Assembly (NCBI GenBank): GCA_016711485.1
Contig: JADJSX010000009.1
Location: forward strand, 256,536 to 320,535
Reading direction: 5' to 3'
Length of the DNA: 64,000 bases
From: Leptospiraceae bacterium
GTDB taxonomy: Bacteria; Spirochaetota; Leptospiria; Leptospirales; Leptospiraceae
Below are positions 8,897 through 19,825 of this stretch, piece by piece. Made by a program: the position numbers and the translations under genes. How positions within the stretch are numbered: position 1 is the stretch's first letter; each line of letters starts with the position of its first letter. Under the pieces are notes generated by a model. It was not told the DNA's origin. It made no database searches and worked only from the letters and a program-made list of their open reading frames with translations.

Positions 8897-9904
8897 ATGG
8901 AAGATAAAATAATTTTATACCAAAACACAGAAGGGAATGTTTCTATAAATGTTACCTATAACAATGAAAGTTTCTGGCTTACACAAAAGGCTATGGCAGA
9001 GTTGTTCGGAGTAGAAGTACCTGCGATATCAAAGCATTTGGGTAATATTTATGAAAGTGGAGAATTATCCGAGGAAGCAACTATTTCCATTTTGGAAACA
9101 GTTCAAAAAGAAGGCAACAGAGACGTAAGTCGGAAAAAGGAATTTTATAATCTCGATGCAATCATTGCTGTAGGGTATCGAGTAAATTCAAAACAGGCTA
9201 CACAATTTCGAATCTGGGCAACGAAGACATTAAGAGAATTTATAATTAAAGGTTTTGTTCTTAACGATGAAATGTTAAAGAACGGTAAACCTTTTGGGCA
9301 AGACTATTTTGATGAATTACTTGAACGCATTAGGGAGATTCGCGCTAGTGAAAGAAGAGCCTATCAAAAACTGGCTGATATTTTCGAGCAATGTAGCTTT
9401 GATTATTCTCCCAAAGCAGAGGAAACAAAATTATTTTTCGCCATGGTGCAAAACAAACTTCATTTCGCAATCACCGGAAAAACTGCCGCTGAAATTATTA
9501 GTTCTAGAGCAGATAAAACAAAAGAACATATGGGTTTAACATCTTGGAAAAATTCACCTGCTGGGAAAATTCAAAAAAGCGATATTAAGATTGCAAAAAA
9601 TTATTTAACGGAAACAGAAATTGGAGATTTGAATTTATTGGTTAGTGCCTATCTTGACTTGGCAGAATTTCAAGCTAGAAGAAAAACACTTATGTCAATG
9701 AAAGACTGGATAGAGCGCACCAATAAATTTTTAGAATCGAATAGTCTATCAGTGCTTGAAAATGCAGGTAGTATATCTCACGAGCAAGCTATAGAAAAAG
9801 CGGAAAAAGAATTTGAAACATTTAGAATAGAACAAGACAAAAATTATATTTCTGAATTTGATAAAGTAGTGGAATCCACAAAAAAGAAGAAAAAAAATGA
9901 GTAA
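8897..9904 (+). CDS. RhuM family protein (copy 1)
   Basis: A 335-residue protein of the RhuM family, named after a Salmonella pathogenicity-island gene and common next to type I restriction genes. The N-terminus has the family HTH-like segment FWLTQKAMAELFGV followed by ISKHLGNIYESGEL. A middle block reads FYNLDAIIAVGYRVNSKQAT...FRIWATKTLREFIIKGFVLN. The C-terminus is helical and ends in a lysine-rich tail. Its biochemical role is unknown; DNA binding is likely. AAGG upstream of the ATG supports the start. It overlaps the start of the hsdM fragment by 8 bp, as an operon partner of an original hsdM would. About half of the residues match the second copy at 10152-11183. Confidence 0.85.
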   Translation: MEDKIILYQNTEGNVSINVTYNNESFWLTQKAMAELFGVEVPAISKHLGNIYESGELSEEATISILETVQKEGNRDVSRKKEFYNLDAIIAVGYRVNSKQATQFRIWATKTLREFIIKGFVLNDEMLKNGKPFGQDYFDELLERIREIRASERRAYQKLADIFEQCSFDYSPKAEETKLFFAMVQNKLHFAITGKTAAEIISSRADKTKEHMGLTSWKNSPAGKIQKSDIKIAKNYLTETEIGDLNLLVSAYLDLAEFQARRKTLMSMKDWIERTNKFLESNSLSVLENAGSISHEQAIEKAEKEFETFRIEQDKNYISEFDKVVESTKKKKKNE

Positions 9905-10118
9905 CAACACCTCCTCCATAGTCTCAAAAGTCTGGTCGTTTTGTAATCCACTACGTGACGTAGGTGTGGGTTACGGCGATTATCCGGAACAACTAACGTA
10001 TTTGCTATTCTTAAAGATGGCGGATGAATACAGTATAAGGCACCCATCTTATGCAATTAAAATAATCCTTAAATCATGGAAATTAAGGTTAAGACAGAAA
10101 AAAGAAACCAAGTGGTGA
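9897..10118 (+). pseudogene. Orphan 5' fragment of hsdM
   Basis: The first 45 or so codons (SSIVSKVWSFCNPLRDVGVG...LKMADEYS) are nearly identical to the start of hsdM at 11286. After about base 10035 the sequence switches to unrelated AATCC-type spacer DNA. This looks like the left half of a duplication that placed a second rhuM gene between a broken and a longer hsdM copy. Confidence 0.85.
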
Positions 10119-10151
10119 CAAATTGTCACCGACTGAAATTAGAGGTTCAAG

Positions 10152-11183
10152 ATGCCAAAAAAGAAAAAAGAAATCATCCCCAATAACAGCTTTACCGAGT
10201 TTCTGCTTTACACAACGCCAAATGGTAAAGTAAAACTAGAAATATTTTTGCGGGATGAAAATATCTGGCTGACTCAGGAAAAAATTGCCCTTCTGTTTGG
10301 GGTAAAGCGTCCGGCTATTACCAAGCACTTGAAGAATATTTTTGAAAGCGGTGAGCTAAGTGAAAATTCAGTTAGTTCCATTTTGGAACATACTGCCGAT
10401 GACGGGAAGACTTATAAGACGAAGTTTTATAACCTCGATGCAATCATCTCCGTTGGATACCGCGTAAATTCTGCTCAAGCTACCCATTTTAGAATCTGGG
10501 CAACCGAACGCTTGAAAGAGTATATCATCAAGGGTTTCACTATGGATGATGAAAGGCTCAAGAATCCTAATAACATTTTTGGGAAAGATTATTTTGAAGA
10601 ACAACTAGCTCGAATTAAGGACATTCGTTCTAGTGAAAGACGATTTTATCAGAAGATTACAGACATCTATTCACAATGCAGTGCTGATTATACAAAGGAC
10701 AGTGAGATTACAAAACAATTTTTTGCAACGATTCAGAATAAACTTCATTGGGCAATCACACATCAGACCGCCGCAGAAATTATTCATTCCCGTGCAGATA
10801 GCCAGAAGGATAATATGGGTTTGACCACATGGCAAAATTCTCCCTCAGGACAAATCAGAAAAACAGATGTAAGTGTTGCCAAGAATTATCTAAACGAAGA
10901 AGAATTAAAAGGACTCAATCAAATTGTTTCCATGTATCTGGATTATGCAGAATTGCAGGCTAATAACCGTAAGCTTATGTATATGAAAGATTGGATAGAA
11001 AAACTAGATGCATTTTTACAATTCAATGAAAAAGATATTTTAATGAATACTGGAAAAGTAAGTGCTGAAATAGCTAGAACATTTGCCGAAAACGAATTCG
11101 AAAAATTCCGAGTGATACAAGATAGAATGCTCGAGAGCGATTTCGATAAAGAAATAAAGAAAAACCAGGATTTACAGGATTAA
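10152..11183 (+). CDS. RhuM family protein (copy 2)
   Basis: A 343-residue paralogue of the gene at 8897, with the same blocks: IWLTQEKIALLFGVKRPAIT, LKNIFESGELSENS, FYNLDAIISVGYRVNSAQAT, RIWATERLKEYIIKGF and the long helical C-terminus. AGAGG lies just upstream of the ATG. The nucleotide divergence between the two copies is considerable, so this is not a recent duplication of the rhuM gene itself. More likely a second rhuM/hsdM start pair was inserted or retained. It lies 102 bp before hsdM, separated by an AATCC repeat. Confidence 0.85.
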   Translation: MPKKKKEIIPNNSFTEFLLYTTPNGKVKLEIFLRDENIWLTQEKIALLFGVKRPAITKHLKNIFESGELSENSVSSILEHTADDGKTYKTKFYNLDAIISVGYRVNSAQATHFRIWATERLKEYIIKGFTMDDERLKNPNNIFGKDYFEEQLARIKDIRSSERRFYQKITDIYSQCSADYTKDSEITKQFFATIQNKLHWAITHQTAAEIIHSRADSQKDNMGLTTWQNSPSGQIRKTDVSVAKNYLNEEELKGLNQIVSMYLDYAELQANNRKLMYMKDWIEKLDAFLQFNEKDILMNTGKVSAEIARTFAENEFEKFRVIQDRMLESDFDKEIKKNQDLQD

Positions 11184-11270
11184 AGGATTCCCATGATTAG
11201 AAAAAATTTACTTACTGGGAAATCCTGCCAATCCTTTAATCCTAAAAATCCTAATTCAGACAATGTATTA
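11166..11270. repeat. AATCC/GGATT-rich inverted repeat before hsdM
   Basis: GGATTTACAGGATTAAAGGA at the left pairs imperfectly with CCAATCCTTTAATCCTAAAA at the right, leaving a loop around AAAAATTTACTTACTGGG. It is the clearest hairpin of this spacer family and overlaps the last codons of rhuM copy 2. Confidence 0.6.
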
Positions 11271-11285
11271 CAATAAAGGAAACAT

Positions 11286-12769
<1,484 letters not shown>

Positions 12770-12934
12770 TAAAGAATATATTTCTCTTGATTCAAAAGAT
12801 TTCCATGCTAAATTAAGATAGAATAAAGAAGGTTCCTTTTATTATTCAACAACGTTGATTAGATAAGAATTGAATGCCTAGTATTTTGTAAGCCAAATCA
12901 CCATTCTCCTCACTCCCTTAGGTCGTTCGGATAT

Positions 12935-12972
12935 GGGTTCGACCCCCGCCTTAGGTACCATTGTTAACTTCT
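12935..12972 (+). other. tRNA-Leu 3' end fragment, possible island attachment site
   Basis: These 38 bp (GGGTTCGACCCCCGCC, TTAGGTACCA, then TTGTTAACTTCT) match the T-arm, acceptor end and first 12 downstream bases of the tRNA-Leu genes at 19180 and 19454, with one mismatch. The sequence upstream of base 12935 does not continue the tRNA. As placed, it is inverted relative to the tRNA genes. If the 177-13059 segment is flipped back it becomes a direct repeat, as expected for attL/attR of an island integrated at a tRNA 3' end. No integrase gene is visible. Confidence 0.6.
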
Positions 12973-13063
12973 GATTATACGCTAATAATAATTTTAAAGA
13001 CTGTATCGTTTCCATTTTTTATGACTTCAAAACTATTATTTTTCTTTTGAGTGAGCATTTTAA

Positions 13064-14400
13064 TGCGACTTTGTCATCTTAAAGGGCTATTAAAATTCCA
13101 TCAAGGTGTTTTAGGAAAATACTAGGATCTAAAGTAGCGAGTTCAATTATTCTTTTTTTCAAATAAATCCTGCATACAGTTTGAACGTCTCCAAAGGTCA
13201 ATCGTTTTTTTTACGAATTCCTTGATTGCTTTTCCATGTTGTAGCCATTGCATCATGCTGTAGGTTACTATGCATAATGTCCAATGTCGAAGAATTCTAT
13301 CCATACTCCGTACTTGATATTCGTCTGCACCTAGAAAGTCTTTTACTTCTCTATAGAATACTTCTATCCAATTCCGTCTATGATAGTAGCGGATAACAGT
13401 GTCATCGCGCAATTCAGTTGCATTGGAAATAAAATAACTTACCTCTGCATTTGCCCAATCACCAATTCTATCAGTTTCAATTATCACTCTTCTTTTTCCA
13501 CTTAATCCTTTTACTTTTAAATCCATCCTAACAAAATAAATTTTCTTGTTCGAACCATCTGATAATTTAATATCAAGGGGCGAAATGCGTCAGGCTCTAT
13601 GAGTGTAAGTAACTCACTTATCTTGTGCTCACTACTTTTTTAAATCATTAGGAAATTTGTAAAATATATTTCGATTACTTTTAATTGATACAATATACTT
13701 CAAACCTTTAGCCTCTAAATAGTCAGTAAAATTAGGGCTAGAACCATACCATGCATCTGCAACAACGAATTCAAATTTGATTCCTCGTCGAATAGCTTCT
13801 TCTATTAGAAAAATCGCAATCTCTATCTTTGTTGTAAATTTTTGTTCTTCTTTGGTTTTAGTTTTATCTTCGGGTATAAATTCTTTTATATCTAATGGCA
13901 TATGCTTGAACTCACTCACTAAATGTGAGGTTACGAATACGTTGCCATTAGCCACTTTTCCAACTTGACCAATATATTGATGCCCAACGCCTTCTGTCGA
14001 ATTGCCTCTTTTAAGAACACCAGAATCATCAATGACTAATATCGCTTTCTTTGTCGGATAAGAGTTACTATGCTCTCGCATAAAGTTAATACGTATCTCA
14101 TTCATATCCTTCTTATCCCAAGGAGAAGTTGTAATGAAATGATGGAGATTTTGATAATCCTGATCTATTATCGTTTCGGAAATCCGCTCAATATTTTTCC
14201 GTTTTATCTCTGAACTAAAACCTTTTAAGGTCTTCTCAAAATATTCTTTTTGCTCTTTCCTTACCCATAATGGATCGAAAGAATTTATATACTCGCTAAA
14301 TAAATCGGAATGCTCGTTAAGTATGAAATCCACACGAACAATATTATAAATCCTTTCTTTTGTACAATCTTTATTTCAACTCCGACTTGACAAAGTAGCA
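13064..14400 (-). mobile_element. IS701-like insertion sequence, complete copy 2
   Basis: A 1337-bp element with terminal inverted repeats TGCGACTTTGTCA (left) and TGACAAAGTAGCA (right; one mismatch when inverted). TTAA stands on both sides (13060-13063 and 14401-14404), fitting the YTAR target of the IS701 family. Both flanks carry TTAA although they come from different places, as expected if recombination with copy 1 exchanged the ends. The single gene is on the minus strand. Confidence 0.85.
13143..14333 (-). pseudogene. IS701 family transposase, two compensating frameshifts
   Basis: A DDE transposase: LHHFITTSPWDKKDMNE, AILVIDDSGVLKRGNSTEGV (first Asp), FVVADAWYGSS (second Asp), and YYHRRNWIEVFYREVKDFLG with the catalytic Glu. 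Between the parts, at 13632, the frame hits a stop. Residue continuity runs through KSSEHKISELLTLIEP in another frame and returns at 13577, so there is one extra A (A6 at 13636-13641) and one missing C (C4 at 13577-13580). The net length is 397 codons, normal for the family. The A6 does form an A AAA AAG heptamer, but a -1 slip leads to a stop within six codons, so this is not a productive programmed frameshift. Confidence 0.85.
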
Positions 14401-14404
14401 TTAA

Positions 14405-15969
14405 TATATGATGTAACTTTTTATAAATGTGTTGCTTTGATTGAAAACGAAAAATTTGAGGAAGCATTAAAATATATTCTCCGAGCTATAGCGAAATTTG
14501 AGAAACTTGATAAGGAATCATTTGATCAAGAATATTTTGAAAACTTGTATTTAAAACTTAAATACATAGAAGCGCTAGGATATTATAATCAAGATAAATA
14601 TGATAAGGCTTTATGGCTTTTTTCATTTGTTACCTCATTGTGGGATGATAACGACGATGATACACTGGACGAGTTACAAAATAATTTAATGGATTGCTAC
14701 AATGAAATGATTAAAACATTCTATTCATTGCCCTTCAATGAGAGAAAAATAATATATTTGGATGAGAGCCTACCAACAGAAAAACCGGAAGGCATTTTTC
14801 CTCTTCTAATAAATAACTCTAATCATATAAAGTTTGAGCCCAACCATCCGAAAAGTAAAGAATTATACATTGCTCATCCATTCAGACAAGATTATTATTT
14901 GGATAAAAATAATTATGAAAACAGTTTATTTATTTCCCAAGTAATGGAATTTAATCATATCTTTCAAGCCTTGGGGGCAACTATGATTAAGCTCGTTCAT
15001 CAGAAGGGAGTTATTGATACCGTTAGTCTAATCGAATCCTCTTCAAAGGAAAGTTTAGTTAAATTAGGAATTGATGCTGATGTTAATGTAAAAGTTCAAT
15101 CCTATGGAGCAAAATTCGATAATAAAACTGAAAAAGCTACTCAAAGTAATAAAACTAAAAATAGTAAATCGAGCCAAGACAAATCTGTTTTAAGCATTCA
15201 AACTTTTTCACCTAAGAATAAACCATATTTGCCTGAAAATCTCATATGGTATTCGCATAATCCAATGATGCCAGCTTTGGTAAAACAACGATTCACCGGA
15301 GAAATATTACACTGTGAAATTGAAATATCTACGCGCGATTATAATTCTCTTTCTGAAAGGGAATTGGCTATTATTGATGAAAGTCACAATATGCTAGTAA
15401 GTGGAAAATATAAAAATCCAATTATAGGATTTCGTGCTTCAAATAATTTGAATACCAAGCGAAATGATAGGAGATATTCTGATTCTGACTCAACTAGTGA
15501 AAAAGTTACTCAGTGGAAATTAATTGTAGACTTTGCTCCATTAGAATCACTGAGCGGAACAATTAATTTTGCTCAACAGAAAGTCGAAGAAGGCAAAAAT
15601 ATATCATCGTTATCCTCCACAAATGACTTTACAGAAAATGAGTCAAGTTATATCGAACTCTATGATGATTTGTATGAAGATGAAATTATATCTAATGATG
15701 AGAGAAGACTTTTAGAAAAGAGAAGACAAAAATATAAAATAAATGAAACTAGAGCAAAAGAACTCGAAAGGTATGTTGATAGCCAAAGAATGGTTCTTTC
15801 GAATAAAGAGAAAGAATATTTAGAGCTTTATGAAGATCTAATGGAAGATGGATTGATTTCTGAGGATGAAAGAAAGCTGCTAGATAAACGTAAAGAGAAG
15901 TATGGAATTAGCTCTGAAAGAGTGAAAGAATTAGAAGACTATTCAAACAAAATTTTATCGAAAAAGTAG
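14405..15969 (+). pseudogene. 3' part of the split gene: TPR-like repeats and two C-terminal repeats
   Basis: This continues the protein begun at 947-173 on the minus strand. Reading in frame from the IS border gives IYDVTFYKCVALIENEKFEE, then TPR-like helices (FEEALKYILRAIAKFEK, YDKALWLFSFVTSLWD), a mixed middle domain, and two copies of a 45-residue C-terminal unit: SYIELYDDLYEDEIISNDER and EYLELYEDLMEDGLISEDER, each followed by RLLEKRRQKYKI-like helices. Such short DG/E-rich helical units recur at the ends of prokaryotic conflict-type proteins, but I cannot name the family. A later ATG at 14437 could give an N-terminally truncated product. Confidence 0.8.
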
Positions 15970-16226
15970 GTGCCGCTTCGCCTAACTTCGAGTATCAGCT
16001 AAGTTGTAACAGTGAAATTTTTTAGTATTTTTGTCAGACTAATGCAAGTCCTGCGCCTTCACTACTGTCACGAAACTTGCAGAAAAGAGCAAGTTTGCGT
16101 GCCATCCGTCCTGCCGCGTTGCCCCCTAATTATTTCTTATGGAAATAATTTGAAGTCACATCGGCTTACTCTAAACGTTAGTTGCAATAATTTTATGAGG
16201 CAATATAATTTATATATAAGACGATT

Positions 16227-17153
16227 ATGAGTAGAGATGATTTTTCAGAAAAAACAAAAAGAAATTTAGCACAAAGGTCAGGGGGACGTTGTAGTTATCC
16301 GGGTTGCGATCACCTCTGTTGGTTACCTGGAAGTGAACCAAATAAATCGTATACTTTAGGGGTAGCAGCTCATATTTGTGCTGCTAGTCCTCTTGGTCCT
16401 CGTTTTGATTCAATGCAGACTCCAGAAAAAAGGACTAGTATTGACAATGCAATTTTCTTGTGCCAGAATCATGCAAGGCAAATTGATGCTGATAAAAATA
16501 AATATACGAAAGATTTGCTTATAGAATATAAAAAGAAACATGAAGCTCAAATTTTGGGTCAAGCTGAAGGTAAATGGCTTTTGCCTGATATATCTATAAA
16601 TAAAAGTATAGGATTAACATTTAGTTCTGAAGAGCCGAGAACAATTTCAAATCAAAGTTTACAAAATCGTGTGGAACATGAAATAACAATTCAAAACAAT
16701 ACTGATTATGAATACATAAGAATTGGTTTTTATATTCAATATCCTGAATATGTAGAGCACAAGCCAATTATAACTGGTCCGCCCGGTATCTCTTATAATA
16801 TAAATGGAGAAAATATGGAATATCAAATTGCTGCTTCTGGTGGAGGTTCTGTTAATTCGCCTAAAGTCACACATTATGCATCATTCAATTTCGAAAGTAA
16901 TAACCTTATACCAAGACAGTCAATTCGACTATTAATAAAATCTATTAGTTCCGACAGATTACATTGGAAAGCAAGTGAGAAATTTAAATTTTGGATTTCT
17001 GGGAGTCTAACTGCCAAAATAGGAAACATTTTCGAAGAATATTTTTTTACATTACCAATATTTTACGATACAGAAAATAGATTAATATCTAATGGGTATC
17101 CTCATGTAACTGATAGAGAATCTGATAATTATATATTAATTTCAAGAAGTTAA
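16227..17153 (+). CDS. HNH endonuclease-domain protein
   Basis: A 308-residue protein. The N-terminal domain (about 1-110) has an HNH-type zinc-binding layout: GGRCSYPGCDH, then AAHICAASPLGPRF and SIDNAIFLCQNHARQIDADK, with the His-Asn-His pattern. The C-terminal 200 residues are beta-rich (paired PEYVEHKPIITGPPGIS and SFNFESNNLIPRQSIRLLI strands) and unassigned, possibly a sensing domain. Such proteins are common in defence islands. The spacer before it (15970-16226) holds only a doubtful 72-codon ORF. No clear Shine-Dalgarno. Confidence 0.7.
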   Translation: MSRDDFSEKTKRNLAQRSGGRCSYPGCDHLCWLPGSEPNKSYTLGVAAHICAASPLGPRFDSMQTPEKRTSIDNAIFLCQNHARQIDADKNKYTKDLLIEYKKKHEAQILGQAEGKWLLPDISINKSIGLTFSSEEPRTISNQSLQNRVEHEITIQNNTDYEYIRIGFYIQYPEYVEHKPIITGPPGISYNINGENMEYQIAASGGGSVNSPKVTHYASFNFESNNLIPRQSIRLLIKSISSDRLHWKASEKFKFWISGSLTAKIGNIFEEYFFTLPIFYDTENRLISNGYPHVTDRESDNYILISRS

Positions 17154-17263
17154 CCTTGCATAATATTTCTGCGCATAATTACGAATATCCCTTTGAGAGC
17201 GGACTGCCTCAGTGCCGGTGAATAGACTTGTTTGTAATTGTCGGCTCGGAGAAATGGCTTTTT

Positions 17264-17458
17264 ATGATCTTTGCAATTTATAACCAAAAATGTTTTGATT
17301 TTGAAATACAGACTGATAAATTATATTGTATTTTAATGAAAGATGGATAGCATAGAAATCCGAATAACTGGGAATACTTTGCACAAATTCTATGTAAGTC
17401 CTTTAATTCATATCCTGAAGGCGATCATTGGGACTGGGATTTCTTAGATAGTAATTAG
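17264..17458 (+). pseudogene. Small gene remnant with an in-frame stop
   Basis: ATG at 17264 opens 65 codons closed by TAG at 17456 and interrupted only by one TAG at 17348-17350. The composition is protein-like (CFDFEIQTDKLYCILMKDG, then NWEYFAQILCKSFNSYPEG and HWDWDFLDSN), reminiscent of small acidic immunity proteins. No other gene lies between 17154 and 17487. Confidence 0.4.
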
Positions 17459-17487
17459 AATAAAGCATTAATAGTGAGGTAATTAGT

Positions 17488-18293
17488 ATGAGCATAATAA
17501 TTTTTAAAAGCCAAGAAGACGCCATTAAAAGATTAAAACATTTTAATAAAAATTTTAGAATTCCGCTTAAAGACTACGGCAAAGAAGATATCATTAAAAA
17601 CTCAGTGACCAGTAATATTTTTAGAGCGTTTCATCTAACAAAGATTAAACCCTCACAAATTTATAGAAATTGGAGTAGCGAGAACTTTGAAAAAATAGAA
17701 AGAAAATTAAAAAGTATTAAAAATTTAAAAGACTACGAAAAGTATTTATTTTCCCTATCTGAGAATTTTATCTTATACTGGAAAAACCAAGTAGAAAATC
17801 CAAATGAAAATATAACGTATGGTCCTGCCATAAAAATGATTAATCTACTTATAAAGGTTATGCAGGAATCTAGAAACTATCATAATCAAAAACTATTACC
17901 GTTCATGCATATACCGTTTGATATTTATTCTCTGTTGCCATTGAAAGAAATAATAAATAATCTAACCGATATAGATTATAAATTAGTAACTGACCTTACG
18001 CAAAATTGATAATTTAAGGAGCCAAAGATGATTTTGAGATTATTAGAGAATGTTAATGAATTAATAAATTCAATAGCCTGCGGCAGCAAGCCCACCGCTA
18101 GGTGCAAACCTCAAGTGGACGCTGGACTCACCTTGCGTAAGGTGAGTTAGTAATACCAAAATCTGTTTCAATGCAGTATATTTCTAATCCCGAGTTATAT
18201 ATACTATTCAAACAAGCAGTTTTTTTATTGTGCAAAAAAAGCAATATACATCCAATTGTATACGATTATTGGAGTTGGGATAGAAATCACTAA
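17488..18293 (+). pseudogene. Hypothetical protein gene interrupted by a MITE
   Basis: The ATG at 17488 follows GAGGT at a good distance. The gene encodes a helical, lysine-rich protein. Translation now ends at 18009 within MITE copy 2 (17989-18146). Removing the element and one TTAGTA leaves 501 + 141 nt, exactly 214 codons, and the continuation (IPKSVSMQYISNPELYILFK and YDYWSWDRNH) is open and protein-like. No family recognised. Confidence 0.75.
17989..18146 (+). mobile_element. MITE copy 2 (158 bp)
   Basis: Nearly identical to the hsdR copy, with the same termini (ACTGACCTTACGCAA ... TTGCGTAAGGTGAG) and conserved core. It is flanked by TTAGTA at 17983-17988 and 18147-18152. Confidence 0.88.
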
Positions 18294-18483
18294 TTTTTAA
18301 GACTAAGAGACATCGAATTAAACAGATTAGGGTATCCACCATTACCCCCTACCGTATTCGTGTTTTTGTAAAGCGAATCAGTTCTTGAAATATTTCCTAA
18401 TCATCCTAATCACATAAATCCCAAAAACTTGCACTGATCCTGCCGAACGTGTTACAGTTCAGACAGGGGTTTCCTTCGTGTTT

Positions 18484-18607
18484 GCGATACACTTAGATTA
18501 CCTCTAAAGTTACCCCTAAAGATAGGTGCAAAGATAGGAAAAAAATTTTATAGGTAAGTTTACACCTATGTTTACACCCATATTTACACCCAAACTAAGT
18601 GTATCGC
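18484..18607. mobile_element. 124-bp MITE-like element with 13-bp inverted ends and three iterons
   Basis: GCGATACACTTAG (18484-18496) is perfectly inverted at 18595-18607. Inside, the right half has three tandem 12-bp units (GTTTACACCTAT, GTTTACACCCAT, ATTTACACCCAA) and the left half has TAGGTGCAAA, which can pair with them. No ORF. Either a small non-autonomous element or a protein-binding site cluster. Confidence 0.55.
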
Positions 18608-19179
18608 CATCCTATACAAATTGTATAGAAATAGCAAATTTCTTTTGTAAAAATATACAGGTTAATGAATAGTAACCACAAAAATATTAAAGCAGCCATA
18701 ATTACATACTACCTACCATACTATGTGCAACTATGTAATAATTTTAAAAAAAATTTTTTAGTATTTTTTTATTCATAAAGTTTCCATTATCCCCTCACGA
18801 AGATTTGAATAACCTCAGTATGTATTTGAGAACAATACAAAGTATCCCCGCTCCCTATTTTCCCCTTTCGCAAAGGGGTTAGGGGATTTTATAAGAGGGG
18901 CATTACTAAAAGACAAACCAAAATAAAAAAACGATGCTACCACATATTCACCTACAAATAGAAAGCATCGATCCTATGATATTGATTCAATTATCCCATA
19001 TTCTTTTTTTAGGATGGGCTTTCATGAGTGGCAGCGAAATGAAAGAGCGGGGGAGATTGCTCTCAATTGTGAGTAAATCTTAGATGATGTTTTTATAGTA
19101 ATAAATGCCAAACTCCAAAGACTGGAATATGCTTTTTGGTTTTAGTTAAGTATCATTGCGGATAACGAGAAGTTAACAA
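18608..19179. other. Intergenic region before the tRNA-Leu cluster
   Basis: No gene found. There is a short G/C hairpin, CCCCTTT-CGC-AAAGGGG, at 18862-18878, and an imperfect stem GATGCT/AGCATC at about 18938-18970. From 19053 the sequence belongs to the tRNA-Leu tandem duplication. Confidence 0.5.
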
Positions 19180-19304
19180 TGGTACCTAGGGCGGGGGTCG
19201 AACCCGCACGAGATTGCTCTCACAGGATTTTTCCTCCCGTTTGCTCAGTCGCAAACCCAGCAGCCAAGCTATCCTAGGTGTCTACCAGTTCCACCACCTT
19301 GGAA
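19180..19304 (-). pseudogene. tRNA-Leu pseudogene with replaced anticodon arm
   Basis: The D-arm (GGTGGAACTGGTAGACACC), variable arm, T-arm and CCA end match the intact tRNA at 19454. The anticodon loop is replaced by about 45 extra bases (GATAGCTTGGCTGCTGGG, TTTGCGACTGAGCAAACGGG), and positions 1 and 4 of the acceptor stem are changed (G to T, T to A) without compensation. The insert is shared with the fragment at 19564-19628. No intron-like features were seen. Confidence 0.8.
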
Positions 19305-19453
19305 TAATTAAAACATTCGCATAATCGAGATTGCTCTCAATTGTGAGTAAATCTTAGATGATGTTTTTATAGTAATAAATGCCAAACTCCAAAGACTGGA
19401 ATATGCTTTTTGGTTTTAGTTAAGTATCATTGCGGATAACGAGAAGTTAACAA

Positions 19454-19540
<87 letters not shown>

Positions 19541-19563
19541 ATAATTAAAACATTCGCATAATT

Positions 19564-19628
19564 GAGATTGCTCTCACAGGATATTTCCTCCCGTTTGCTC
19601 AGTCGCAAACCCAGCAGCCAAGCTATCC
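19564..19628 (-). repeat. 65-bp tRNA-Leu fragment block
   Basis: This block consists of part of the tRNA-Leu anticodon and variable arms (ATCCTGTGAGAGCAATCTC) joined to a G/C hairpin sequence (stem GTTTGC/GCAAAC). It is the same 65-bp block as 19210-19274 in the pseudogene, differing by one base. It may be the donor of that replacement. Confidence 0.75.
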
Positions 19629-19682
19629 AGAATCACTACTGCAAGATGGCTAACGGTTGCTAGTAAGGCAGCCTATCAGTTC

Positions 19683-19754
<72 letters not shown>

Positions 19755-19825
19755 AGAAATGCGAATAATGTAATGATTTAATTCTATAGCTTACTGTCAA
19801 ATAAATTTAGTGAATTTTATTCAAA

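Noticed and set aside
13632..13641. Programmed -1 frameshift in the IS transposase at A AAA AAG
   Set aside because: The -1 frame meets a stop within six codons. The coherent protein needs the +1 frame and a second shift back at 13577, so two compensating indels fit better.
15970..16226. Gene-cassette boundary (GCCTAAC at 15980 and GTTAGT near 16178)
   Set aside because: Only the left box fits the attC consensus; the right one does not, and the intervening 200 bp is too long for a simple attC.
16012..16230. 72-codon ORF before the HNH gene
   Set aside because: Cys/Arg-rich low-plausibility composition, no Shine-Dalgarno, and it overlaps what looks like non-coding spacer.
19180..19304. Group I intron in tRNA-Leu(UAA)
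   Set aside because: The insert is only about 45 bp, replaces anticodon-loop bases instead of splitting them, and the acceptor stem is also mutated.
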